Positions 17,522-25,401 of a stretch of DNA of 64,000 nt are shown piece by piece. Within the stretch, counting starts at the first letter, position 1. Each line of letters starts with the position of its first letter. The stretch covers positions 98,840-162,839 of the forward strand of contig NZ_BOQL01000001.1 of NCBI RefSeq assembly GCF_018332655.1. The letters are read 5' to 3'. The stretch comes from Actinoplanes auranticolor (GTDB lineage Bacteria; Actinomycetota; Actinomycetes; Mycobacteriales; Micromonosporaceae). Position numbers and translations under genes: made by a program. The notes below the pieces were generated by a model that made no database searches, was not told the origin of the DNA, and saw nothing but the letters and a program-made list of their open reading frames with translations.

Positions 17522-18648
17522 CGGGCCACCGCCCGCACGGCCGCGACCACGCGTTCCCGGTCGTGGTCGCTCAGCGCGGAGCCGCTCGGCAGGCACAGTC
17601 CCCGGCGGAACAGGTCGGCGCTGACCGCGCCGCCGCGCATGACGCAGTCGCGGAACACCGGCTGCAGGTGCATCGGCTTCCAGGCCGGCCGCGCCTCGAT
17701 GTTCTGCCGGCCCAGGTGCTCGATGATCCGGTCCCGGTCCGCGCCGAACGTGCCGGCGTCGACCAGCAGGCAGGTGAGCCACCAGTTGGGCGTGCCGTAG
17801 TCAGCGACCGGCATGAAGGTCAGGCCGGGCAGGTCGCCCAGGGCGGTGCGGTAGTAGCGGGCGGTCCGGCGGCGGGCCGCGATCAGTTCGTCGAGGCGCT
17901 GCACCTGGCCACGGCCCACGGCGGCGAGCAGGTTGCTCAGCCGGTAGTTGTGGCCGACGGCGCGGTGCTCGTAGTGCGGCACCGGCTCGCGGGCCTGGGT
18001 GGCCAGGTACCGGGCCTGGGTGGCGATCCGGCCGTCGTCGGTGACGAGCATGCCGCCGCCCCCGGTGGTGATGATCTTGTTGCCGTTGAACGACAGCACT
18101 CCGGCCAGGCCGAACGACCCGGCGGCACGACCCCGGTACGAAGCGCCGAGCGCCTCCGCCGCGTCCTCGATGAGCGCGACGCCGTAGCGGTCACACGCCA
18201 CCAGCAGGGGCTCGTAGTCGGCGCACTGGCCGTACATGTCGACGGCGATCACGGCCCGGGGGAGCTGGCCGCGGGCCGCGCGCAGGCGCAGCTCCTCGGC
18301 GACCAGCCGGGGGTCGACGTTCCAGGTGTCGGGGGTGCTGTCCAGGAAGACCGGCCGGGCATCGAGGTACATCACCGCGTTGGCGCTGGCGGCGAAGGTG
18401 AACGAGGGCACCAGCACGGTGTCGCCACGGCGCACGCCGGCCGCCATCAGGGCCAGGTGCAGCGCCGCGGTGCCGCTGCTGAGCGCGACCGCGTGGCGTA
18501 CCCCGATCAGCTCGGCCACCTGCGCCTCGAACGCGTCCAGGTCCGGGCCGACCGGGGCCACCCAGTTGGAGTCGAAGGCGTCGAGCAGCAGCTTGCGCTC
18601 GACGTCGCTGACGTCGGGCGGGGACAGGTAGATCCGGGCGTCAGTCAT
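17518..18648 (-). CDS. DegT/DnrJ/EryC1 sugar aminotransferase
   Basis: A 376-residue PLP-dependent aminotransferase of the DegT/DnrJ/EryC1/StrS family. SSGTAALHLAL (phosphate binding), VDMYGQCADYEPL, LIEDAAEALGASY (Asp to the PLP nitrogen), and the internal aldimine lysine in SFNGNKIITTGGGG (Lys191) are all present. The protein most resembles nucleotide-4-keto-sugar aminotransferases such as PglE or perosamine synthase. It would supply a nucleotide amino sugar, which the FemAB-type or another transferase could then acylate. It overlaps the deacetylase gene by 8 nt and the glycosyltransferase by 4 nt. Confidence 0.9.
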   Translation of the reverse strand: MTDARIYLSPPDVSDVERKLLLDAFDSNWVAPVGPDLDAFEAQVAELIGVRHAVALSSGTAALHLALMAAGVRRGDTVLVPSFTFAASANAVMYLDARPVFLDSTPDTWNVDPRLVAEELRLRAARGQLPRAVIAVDMYGQCADYEPLLVACDRYGVALIEDAAEALGASYRGRAAGSFGLAGVLSFNGNKIITTGGGGMLVTDDGRIATQARYLATQAREPVPHYEHRAVGHNYRLSNLLAAVGRGQVQRLDELIAARRRTARYYRTALGDLPGLTFMPVADYGTPNWWLTCLLVDAGTFGADRDRIIEHLGRQNIEARPAWKPMHLQPVFRDCVMRGGAVSADLFRRGLCLPSGSALSDHDRERVVAAVRAVAR

Positions 18649-19411
18649 GGACGCGGGTCCGGACGGCCCAGCTCGGCCAGGCCGGGTGCAGGCCCTGGCG
18701 CTGGATCCACATCGGAGAGTCGCCCTGGTGCATCGCGGCGCGCAGGGTGGTGGCGAAGCTGCGGTAGCCCGCCTCGCGCACGATGCGCAGCTCACGCCCG
18801 CCGAAGTCGACGGCCGGATTGCCGTACGGGGCGGCGAAGTCGCGCACCTCGACGCCGAGCGCGTCCTCGATCTCCCACTTCGAACCGGCGATCTCCCGGC
18901 GGGCGGCGTCGTCACCGGTGTCGGCCAGCCGCGGGTGGGTGACGGTGTGCGAGCCGAAGTGGTGCCCGGCCGCCGCCAGGTCCCGGCAGTCCGACCAGGT
19001 GAGGTTGCCGGGCCGGCCGACCAGCCCGGAGGTGAGGAAGAAGGTGGCCGGCACGTCCAGCTCGGCCAGGATCGGGGCGACCACGTCGCGCCAGCTCAGG
19101 TGCCCGTCGTCGAAGGACAGGCAGAACATCGGCCCGGTCAGCGGGCGGCGCCCGGCCAGGACGTCCAGTGCGTCGTCCCAGGAGACCAGCGGGCCGAGGC
19201 GGCCGAACGTGCGCAGCTGCCGGCGCAGGTCGCCGGCGTACTCGGCCGGAACGTCGTGGTAGAAGGGGAAGTAGAGCCCGGCGGTGGTCGGCAGCCGCTT
19301 GAACATCCCGGCCGGTGCCAGCACCCGGCCCTGGGCGCGGGGGCGGGCCCGCAGCCTGCTGCGCAGTCCGAGCTCGTTCAGCCGTCGCTTGACGGTGGTC
19401 GGCGATCCCAT
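18641..19411 (-). CDS. Polysaccharide deacetylase (NodB-like)
   Basis: A 256-residue carbohydrate esterase 4/NodB-fold protein and first gene of the minus-strand glycan operon. Motif 1 is LSFDDGH (the catalytic and metal Asp), motif 2 SHTVTHPRL (metal His pair), motif 3 FAAPYGNP. There is no clear signal peptide, only a basic N terminus, so it may act on a cytoplasmic or membrane-linked intermediate. AGGTGGGAGAAAC before the ATG at 19411 contains a good RBS. The promoter must lie within 19412-19616. Confidence 0.85.
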   Translation of the reverse strand: MGSPTTVKRRLNELGLRSRLRARPRAQGRVLAPAGMFKRLPTTAGLYFPFYHDVPAEYAGDLRRQLRTFGRLGPLVSWDDALDVLAGRRPLTGPMFCLSFDDGHLSWRDVVAPILAELDVPATFFLTSGLVGRPGNLTWSDCRDLAAAGHHFGSHTVTHPRLADTGDDAARREIAGSKWEIEDALGVEVRDFAAPYGNPAVDFGGRELRIVREAGYRSFATTLRAAMHQGDSPMWIQRQGLHPAWPSWAVRTRVHD

Positions 19412-19616
19412 GTTTCTCCCACCTGCGCTCGTCGACTTCTCCTCGTCCCGTACACCCTGACAAATGCGCGGCGGGCAGCGTCAGTAGCAATTGTCATAAC
19501 GAACGTGAGAAGCGCTCACATCAATTCGAGAAGGATCCGGACGGTCCTTGCGAAATGGCCGCGCGGCGGGGCATCCTCCGTCACAGGGCCTTTTATCGAG
19601 CCGCCCGGGGAGAGTC
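19412..19616. promoter_or_regulatory. Divergent control region of glycan operon
   Basis: This 205-bp region separates the minus-strand glycan operon from the plus-strand FemAB gene and is visibly richer in A/T than its surroundings. It holds an inverted repeat GTGAG-aagcg-CTCAC (19505-19519), next to AATTGTCATAAC. A TTTTAT at 19591-19596 may be the -10 for the plus gene. No confident -35 elements were found for either side, and no coding frame is supported here. Confidence 0.4.
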
Positions 19617-20630
19617 ATGCTGCGACTGCGACGGGTGGCGCCGACGGCCGCGCTCTGGGCCGACCGGGCGACGTACGACGACCGCCTGATCTTCCACACC
19701 GAGCAGTGGCTGCGCTTCGTCGCCGAGACCCAGCGCGCCGAGCCGGTCCTGGCCACGATCACCGACGGCCCCCGCACCGTCGGGCACTTCACCGGACTGG
19801 TCACCAAGCGTTACGGCCTGCGGATTCTCGGCAGCCCGATGGCCGGCTGGACAACGTCGTACCTGGGCTTCAACCTCGACCCGGCGGTGCCACGGCGGGC
19901 CGCGCTGGAGGCCCTGATGCCGTTCGCGTTCGGCGAGCTGGGCTGCGCGCACCTGGAGATCCGCGACCGCGGCCTGGCCGAGACCGACCTCGAGGGCCTG
20001 GGCCTGCGCTGGGCCGCGGCCCCGACCGCGGTGATCGATCTGGGCCCACCCGAGGACACCCTGTTCGCCGCGATGGCCGGCGCCTGCCGGCGCAATATCC
20101 GCAAGGCGGCCAAGTCCGGAGTCGTCATCGAAGAAGCACAGCCGGACGACGAAGCATTCGCCGACGATTTCTACCATCAGCTACGCGACGTATTCGCCAA
20201 ACAGAATCTGGTACCGACGTATTCGATCGAGCGGGTCCGCGCCCTGATCCGCAATCTCGCCCCGGCGGGCCACATCCTGCTGCTGCGCGCCCGCGACGCC
20301 GACGGCCGCTGCATCGCCACGGCGGTCCTGCCCTGGTACCACCGCACGATGTACTTCTGGGGCGGCGCCAGCTGGCGCGAGGACCAGCACCTGCGCCCCA
20401 ACGAGGCACTGATCTGGCACGCCCTGCGCTGGGCCAAGGAGCGCGGCGTCACCGAGTTCGACTTCGTGGGCGGCAACTCGTACAAGGCCAAGTACGGCAC
20501 GACCGAGGTGGCGGTGCCGTGGGCCCGCCGGTCGCGGTCGCCGCTGGTGGCCGGCCTGCGCGACGCGGCCAAGGAAGGCTTCGCCCTCAAACAGCGCGCC
20601 GTGGCCCGCCTGACCCGGGTCAGCCCCTGA
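19617..20630 (+). CDS. FemAB/GNAT-fold transferase (paralog of the 9.7-kb gene)
   Basis: A 337-residue tandem-GNAT protein of the same family and exact length as the gene at 9696-10709. Family elements are GACRRNIRKAAKSG (matching SDHRNHINRARREG), ATAVLPWYHRTMYFWGGAS, LIWHALRWAKERG and FDFVGGNSYKAKYG. GGGGAGAG precedes the ATG at 19617. It is transcribed away from the operon from a shared control region, so it probably acts on the same glycan or precursor; two FemAB-type enzymes could add different groups. Acceptor and donor are unknown. Confidence 0.78.
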   Translation: MLRLRRVAPTAALWADRATYDDRLIFHTEQWLRFVAETQRAEPVLATITDGPRTVGHFTGLVTKRYGLRILGSPMAGWTTSYLGFNLDPAVPRRAALEALMPFAFGELGCAHLEIRDRGLAETDLEGLGLRWAAAPTAVIDLGPPEDTLFAAMAGACRRNIRKAAKSGVVIEEAQPDDEAFADDFYHQLRDVFAKQNLVPTYSIERVRALIRNLAPAGHILLLRARDADGRCIATAVLPWYHRTMYFWGGASWREDQHLRPNEALIWHALRWAKERGVTEFDFVGGNSYKAKYGTTEVAVPWARRSRSPLVAGLRDAAKEGFALKQRAVARLTRVSP

Positions 20631-20730
20631 GCCCCTTCCATCGGCCCGCCGGCCATCCACAGGGGTTCGCACCCACCGGCGGCTGCCGCGGGCCGTACCG
20701 TTTCGGCCGGAGACCTGCGACGATGTGGCG

Positions 20731-21045
20731 GTGAGCCGCGCCCGCAAGATCTCGCTCAGCCTCCTCCTGCTGGTGATCGCCGTGGCCCTGGCGGTCTGGT
20801 CGTTGTTCCTCAGTGGCCGCGGCCTCGACGACGCCGACAAGATGTCCAGCGTGGCCGGTCTCATCGTGTCCTTCCCGCTGGGTGTCGCCAGTCTGGTCTT
20901 CGCGATCCTGGCCTGGCGCGACGGCCGCCAACCCCGCTCCACGGCGCCCGGGAAGGCTGGCTCGCACTTCACCGTGACGGCCGGCCGGGACGCTTACACC
21001 GCCGAGCAGATGACCATCAAGCAGGGCGACGGTCCCGCCGCGTGA
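20731..21045 (+). CDS. Small membrane protein paired with STAND ATPase
   Basis: A 104-residue protein with two transmembrane helices (about residues 6-26 and 36-60) and a soluble tail HFTVTAGRDAYTAEQMTIKQ. The tail's GRD-A-Y-TAEQMT pattern is the kind of short segment seen just before or within actinobacterial STAND-NTPase operons. The start is GTG at 20731; a GTG at 20725 is also possible. The stop overlaps the next gene's GTG (GTGA), so the two are co-translated. It may tether the ATPase to the membrane. Function is unknown. Confidence 0.6.
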   Translation: MSRARKISLSLLLLVIAVALAVWSLFLSGRGLDDADKMSSVAGLIVSFPLGVASLVFAILAWRDGRQPRSTAPGKAGSHFTVTAGRDAYTAEQMTIKQGDGPAA

Positions 21046-22380
21046 GGCTGTGGCGACGGGCGAAGGTTCAGGCCGCGCGCGACGCCTACGTAGCCGACAC
21101 CCAGTATTTCCAGAACGCGCCGCCGAAGCCGTACTTCCTGGCGCCGGCCCTGCTGGAACCGACCGGCGACCTGTCCACGCTGTCGCCGAGCCAGCTGCTG
21201 TCCGTCGGCAACCGGGCGGTTCCCTTCGCCTTCCGCGAGCACGAGTTGCGCGAGCTGGTGCAGTGGCGCGACGACGGCCCGGCCGTCTCGGCGCACCTCG
21301 TGTACGCCCCCGGCGGCCAGGGCAAGACTCGTCTCGCCGACAAGTTCTTCACCGACAGTGCGGCGCTGGGCTGGCAGGCCCGCGCCGCTCGCCATGTCAC
21401 CGAGATGCCGTATCCGTCGGAGCCGGACGCCGGGGTCGCGGACACCATCGACGGACCGGCGCTGATCGTCGTCGACTACGCCGACCGGTGGCCGCTGGAC
21501 GACCTGCTGCGCCTCGCCGCCGAGCTCGGCCGCGCCCGGACCGGGCCGGTCCGGATGCTGCTGCTCGCCCGCACGCCGGACTGGTGGATCCCCATGCGGC
21601 ACCGGCTGCGGAAGCTCGGCTGGGAGGTGCGCCAGCGGCGGCTGGAGCGGCTGACCCAGCCCAGCGACGACCGGCTCGAAGCCTTCGATCAGGCCCGCGC
21701 GGTTCGCCGCGATCCTGGGCGTCGCGGAAACCCGTGCGGCAGAGCCCTGGACGCAGCTGCACGGTCAGCAGTTCGATCTCGTCCTGTCGATCCACATGTC
21801 GGCCCTGGCCTCGGTTCTGGCCGGCGCCGAGGGCGAGGTGCCGCTGGCCGATCCGGCGCGGGTGTCGGCGTACCTGTTGGATCGCGAGCGGTCCTACTGG
21901 GAGAGCATGCGCGCGGCCGGGCGGATCAACGCGCAACTGACCACCATGTCGCGGGCCGTGGTGGGCGCTGTCCTGGCCGGGCCGTTGTCCTACCCGGGCG
22001 GCGTGAGCCTGCTCGAATGTGCCCGGATCTGCTCGGCGGCCGAACCGGCGGAGCTGGTCCTCGACGATCACAAGGTCTGCTACCCCGCGGCCGATCCGGC
22101 CCACGTGCTCCAGCCGCTGTATCCCGACCGGCTGGCCGAGGACTTCCTGGCCCTGCAGATACCCGGCGCGCGATCGCGGGAGCTGGGCGACGGTGACCCG
22201 GCGATCGAGCGGATCCTGGAGAACCTGCTGCGTCCCGGTACGGATCTCCCGGCGGAAACCGTCGAACGCATCATCGTCGTCCTGGTCGAGACGGCCCGCC
22301 GCTGGGAGCACGTGGCGGACCGCCACTTCCACCCGATCGTCGCCGCCCGCCCGGACCTGGGCTTCACCGTGTTCCCCTGA
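21042..22380 (+). pseudogene. STAND-type P-loop ATPase, frameshifted
   Basis: The reading frame from the GTG at 21042 encodes HLVYAPGGQGKTRLADKFF (Walker A) and ALIVVDYADRW (Walker B). It then loses homology near 21699; from about 21700 the next frame continues as RFAAILGVAETRAAEPWTQL to the stop at 22380. One extra base near 21699 explains the break, and about 446 codons result when it is removed. The reconstructed protein resembles the NTPase core of the trypsin-STAND gene at 39425-41830 (VVDYAD against VIDYAE, and a similar helical segment after it). No repeat or sensor domain follows. It is either a broken immunity-type gene or a sequencing error. Confidence 0.7.
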
Positions 22381-22415
22381 TCCGGCAGCCGCCAGCTAGA
22401 TTCCCCCCGGTGCCG

Positions 22416-22442
22416 TGTCGATCCGCCGGCCGCCCGTTCGAC
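22416..22442 (+). promoter_or_regulatory. ECF42-type promoter
   Basis: TGTCGA (22416-22421), a 17-nt spacer, and CGAC (22439-22442) lie about 50 nt before the DGPF gene. The ECF42 sigma group is reported to recognise TGTCGA at -35 with a CGA-containing -10 upstream of DGPF genes. The match and position indicate autoregulation of this operon by the sigma factor it encodes. Confidence 0.7.
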
Positions 22443-22491
22443 ATGGGGGTGTGCGGGCCGGCGAGCGGCCCGGCCGGACGAGGGGAACGCG

Positions 22492-22899
22492 ATGCAGAAG
22501 TACATGCTGATCATGCGGGGTACCGACGAGACCAACGCCGCCATGATGGCCCGGATCGACGAGATGATGGCCTCGACCCGGCAGTTCATCGAGGAGATGG
22601 TGCAGGCCGGCGTCTACGTCGCGGCCGAGGGGCTGGACGATCCCGGGCAGGGTGCCGTGGTGCACTTCGGTGCCGGCGCCCCGGTGGTCACCGACGGGCC
22701 GTACGGCGAGACCAGGGAACTGTTCGGGGGTTACTTCACGGTCGAGGTCGCCTCGCGGCAGGAGGCTGTCGAGTGGGCCAAGCGGGTCCCGGCTGTCCCC
22801 GGCTCCAAGATCGAGGTGCGGCGGGTGCCCGGTGAGGACGAGGTTCCGCAGGAGAGCGGGAAGTTCGTCAAGGAGCGCGAGAGCACCGGCCGGATCTGA
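22492..22899 (+). CDS. YCII-related DGPF-domain protein
   Basis: A 135-residue YciI-like/DGPF-family protein: MQKYMLIMRGTDE at the start, the name-giving motif as VVTDGPYGETRELFGGYF (Tyr in place of Phe), and IEVRRVP near the end. Such proteins form dimeric ferredoxin-like folds. They are the standard genetic partner of ECF42 sigma factors, but their biochemical role is unknown. Its stop overlaps the sigma start by one base (TGATG). Expression probably comes from the TGTCGA/CGAC promoter upstream. Confidence 0.92.
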   Translation: MQKYMLIMRGTDETNAAMMARIDEMMASTRQFIEEMVQAGVYVAAEGLDDPGQGAVVHFGAGAPVVTDGPYGETRELFGGYFTVEVASRQEAVEWAKRVPAVPGSKIEVRRVPGEDEVPQESGKFVKERESTGRI

Positions 22900-24125
22900 T
22901 GGGTGCGGCCGACGTCGAGGCCGTCTGGCGCAGCGAGTCGGCGCGGATCGTCGCCACACTGACCCGGTTCACCGGCGATCTCGGGCTGGCCGAGGACGCG
23001 GCCCAGGAAGCGGTGGCCGAGGCGCTGGTGGCGTGGCCGCGGGCCGCGCCGGCCAATCCGGCCGGCTGGCTGATGGCCACGGCCCGGCGGCGGGCCATCG
23101 ACGCGATCCGCCGCCGGACCGCCCTGCGGGACCGGTACGCCCTGCTGGCGGGCGATGCGGCGGCCGGTCCGGCAGTCGATGACGAGATCGACCCGGACCG
23201 GATCGACGACGACGTCCTGGCGCTGATGTTCGTCAGCTGCCACCCGGTGCTCTCGCCCGAGTCCCGGGTGGCGCTGACCCTGCGCGTGGTCGGCGGCCTG
23301 TCGACCGAGGAGATCGCCCGCGCGTTCCTGGTGTCCGTACCGACCGTGCAGGCGCGGATCACCCGGGGCAAGAAGACGATCGCGGCGGCCGGGGTGCCGT
23401 TCGAGCTGCCGGCCGCCGGTGAACGCCGGAAACGGCTGGGCGGCGTGCTCAGCGTCCTCTACGTGATCTTCACCGAGGGGTCGACGGCCACCTCGGGCGA
23501 CCAGCTGGTGCGCCCGGATCTGGCGTACGAGGCGATCCGGCTGACCCGCACGCTGGCCGCACTGGTGCCGGACGAGCCGGAGGTGCACGGCCTGCTCGCG
23601 TTGTGCGAGCTGACGGCCGCGCGCTTCCCGGCCCGGACCGGCCCGGACGGCTCGCCGGTCCTGCTGGAGGACCAGGACCGGCGGCTGTGGGACTCCGCGG
23701 CGATCGGCCGGGGGATGGCCGCGCTGACCCGGGCCTCGGCGCGCGGCTTGGGCCCGTACGGTCTGCAGGCCGCGATCGCGGCCACCCACGCCTCGGCGCC
23801 TTCGGTCGGCCGGACCGACTGGGACCGGATCGTGGTGCTCTACGAGGCGCTCGGCCGGGTCGCGCCCTCGCCGATGGTCGAGCTCAACCGGGCTGTCGCC
23901 GTGGCCATGGCCTCGGGCCCGGCGCCGGCCCTGGTCATCGTGGACGAGCTGATCGCCCGGGACCGGCTCCCCGGTTCGCACCTGGTGCCGACCGTGCGCG
24001 GGGAGCTGCTGACCCGCCTCGGCCGGCGCTCGGAGGCCCGCGCCGAGCTGGAGCTGGCCGCCCGGCTGTGCGCCAACCAGCGGGAACGCTCGGTGCTGCT
24101 GCGTAAGGCCGCCGCGCTGGACTGA
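22899..24125 (+). CDS. ECF42 RNA polymerase sigma factor
   Basis: A 408-residue ECF sigma factor with sigma2 (about 10-80, DAAQEAVAEALVAWP), sigma4 (about 120-170, LSTEEIARAFLVSVPTVQARI) and a ~230-residue C-terminal extension with tetratricopeptide-like helices typical of ECF42 (for example DWDRIVVLYEALGRVAPSPM and VELNRAVAVAM). This group has no anti-sigma factor; the C-terminal extension is required for activity in studied members. The DGPF gene directly upstream and the promoter match confirm the assignment. It should direct transcription of its own operon; the inducing signal is unknown. Confidence 0.93.
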   Translation: MGAADVEAVWRSESARIVATLTRFTGDLGLAEDAAQEAVAEALVAWPRAAPANPAGWLMATARRRAIDAIRRRTALRDRYALLAGDAAAGPAVDDEIDPDRIDDDVLALMFVSCHPVLSPESRVALTLRVVGGLSTEEIARAFLVSVPTVQARITRGKKTIAAAGVPFELPAAGERRKRLGGVLSVLYVIFTEGSTATSGDQLVRPDLAYEAIRLTRTLAALVPDEPEVHGLLALCELTAARFPARTGPDGSPVLLEDQDRRLWDSAAIGRGMAALTRASARGLGPYGLQAAIAATHASAPSVGRTDWDRIVVLYEALGRVAPSPMVELNRAVAVAMASGPAPALVIVDELIARDRLPGSHLVPTVRGELLTRLGRRSEARAELELAARLCANQRERSVLLRKAAALD

Positions 24126-24140
24126 TCGTGCTGAAGAGGG

Positions 24141-24162
24141 GGCGTGATCGGTTCCTCACGCC
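24141..24162 (+). terminator. Possible hairpin after ECF42 operon
   Basis: GGCGTGA (24141-24147), an 8-nt loop, and TCACGCC (24156-24162) form a perfect 7-bp stem 15 nt past the sigma stop codon. There is no T-tract, which is common for actinobacterial terminators, so it remains a candidate. Confidence 0.35.
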
Positions 24163-24221
24163 GTGCGGTTGGGCGTGCCGCTTACTGTGGCCGGCGTGAG
24201 AGCGCGGAGCACGGCGGAGGG

Positions 24222-25394
24222 ATGCCCGTGGTCGACGGCTTCCTGATCCTGCTCATGGTCGCCTTCGCCGTCGGCGGATACCGGCAGGGCTTCGTCGTCG
24301 GTGCGCTCTCCTTCGGTGGTTTCTTCAGCGGTCTGCTGATCGGGCTGCAGATCGGCCCGCTGATCGCCGGCCAGTTCGCCGACGGCGCCGTACGGCTGGT
24401 CGTCGCGCTGGTCACGATCCTCGCGCTCGCCGTGCTCGGGCAGACCCTCGCGGGCTGGCTCGGCACCCGCCTTCGCGGGACGATCCTGAGCCCGTCGGCG
24501 CAACGCCTGGACGACGGTGGCGGGGCTGCCGTCTCCCTGGTCGCGGTGCTCGTCGTCGCGGGGCTGCTCGCCGTACCCCTGGCCTCGACCCCCTTTCCCG
24601 GGCTCAACAAGCAGGTCCGCAGCAGCGCGGTGCTGCAGGGGGTCGACCGCCTGCTGCCGCCGCAGGCGCAGGCGCTCTCCGCCGGGCTGCGCGAGTCGCT
24701 GCGCACCGACGGCTTCCCGGACGTCTTCGCCGGCCTGGCCGGCACCGGCGCCGCCCAGGTGCCGGCGCCGGATCCGCGGCTGGCCGAGGCCCGGGTGGTC
24801 ACCGACGCGCGCCGGTCGGTGATCAAGGTCCGGGGCACGAGCTGCACGCAGCAGATCGAGGGCTCGGGATTCGTGTACGCGCCCGAGCGCGTCATGACCA
24901 ACGCGCACGTGGTGGCCGGCACCAGCGCCGTCCGGGTGGAGACGCGCGACGGCCCCCGCGACGGCACGGTGGTGGTGTTCGACCCGGAACGCGATCTGGC
25001 GGTGATCTACGTGCCGGGCCTGCGCGCGCCGGTGCTGCCGTTCGTCCGCGAGCCGGCCGCCCCGGGCGCCGACGCGATCGTGCTCGGCTATCCGCTCAAC
25101 GGGCCCTACAACGCCCAGGCCGCCCGGGTCCGGGAGTCCGGCGACATCACCGGCCCGGCCATCGACGACTCGGCCGACGTGACCCGCGAGATCTACACGA
25201 TCCGTGCCCTGGTGCGCCGCGGCAACTCCGGCGGCCCGCTGGTGGCCCCGAACGGCGACGTTCTCGGCGTGATCTTCGCGGTGGCCCGCGAGGACCGCAA
25301 CGTCGGCTTCGCGCTGACCGCGGCGGAGGCGTCCGGTCCGGCGAAGCTCGGCGCGGACCGCACCCGCGGCGTCGAGACCGGCGCCTGCGGCTGA
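24222..25394 (+). CDS. MarP-like membrane serine protease (CvpA + trypsin)
   Basis: A 390-residue protein with four N-terminal membrane helices of the CvpA/colicin-V type (about residues 5-130) followed by a periplasmic trypsin-like domain. The catalytic triad is intact: His229 (TNAHVVAG), Asp258 (RDLAVI) and Ser336 (GNSGGPLV). Cys residues in TSCTQQIE and the C-terminal ETGACG could form a disulfide. This is the architecture of mycobacterial MarP (Rv3671c), which protects against acid and oxidative stress. The ATG at 24222 has GGCGGAGGG before it. The gene converges with the propeller gene, stops 7 bp apart. Confidence 0.88.
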   Translation: MPVVDGFLILLMVAFAVGGYRQGFVVGALSFGGFFSGLLIGLQIGPLIAGQFADGAVRLVVALVTILALAVLGQTLAGWLGTRLRGTILSPSAQRLDDGGGAAVSLVAVLVVAGLLAVPLASTPFPGLNKQVRSSAVLQGVDRLLPPQAQALSAGLRESLRTDGFPDVFAGLAGTGAAQVPAPDPRLAEARVVTDARRSVIKVRGTSCTQQIEGSGFVYAPERVMTNAHVVAGTSAVRVETRDGPRDGTVVVFDPERDLAVIYVPGLRAPVLPFVREPAAPGADAIVLGYPLNGPYNAQAARVRESGDITGPAIDDSADVTREIYTIRALVRRGNSGGPLVAPNGDVLGVIFAVAREDRNVGFALTAAEASGPAKLGADRTRGVETGACG

Positions 25395-25401
25395 GCGCCG
25401 G

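Noticed and set aside
21690..21710. Programmed +1 frameshift in the STAND gene
   Set aside because: No stop codon pause, slippery run or stimulatory structure is evident at the junction; a single-base mutation or sequencing error is simpler.
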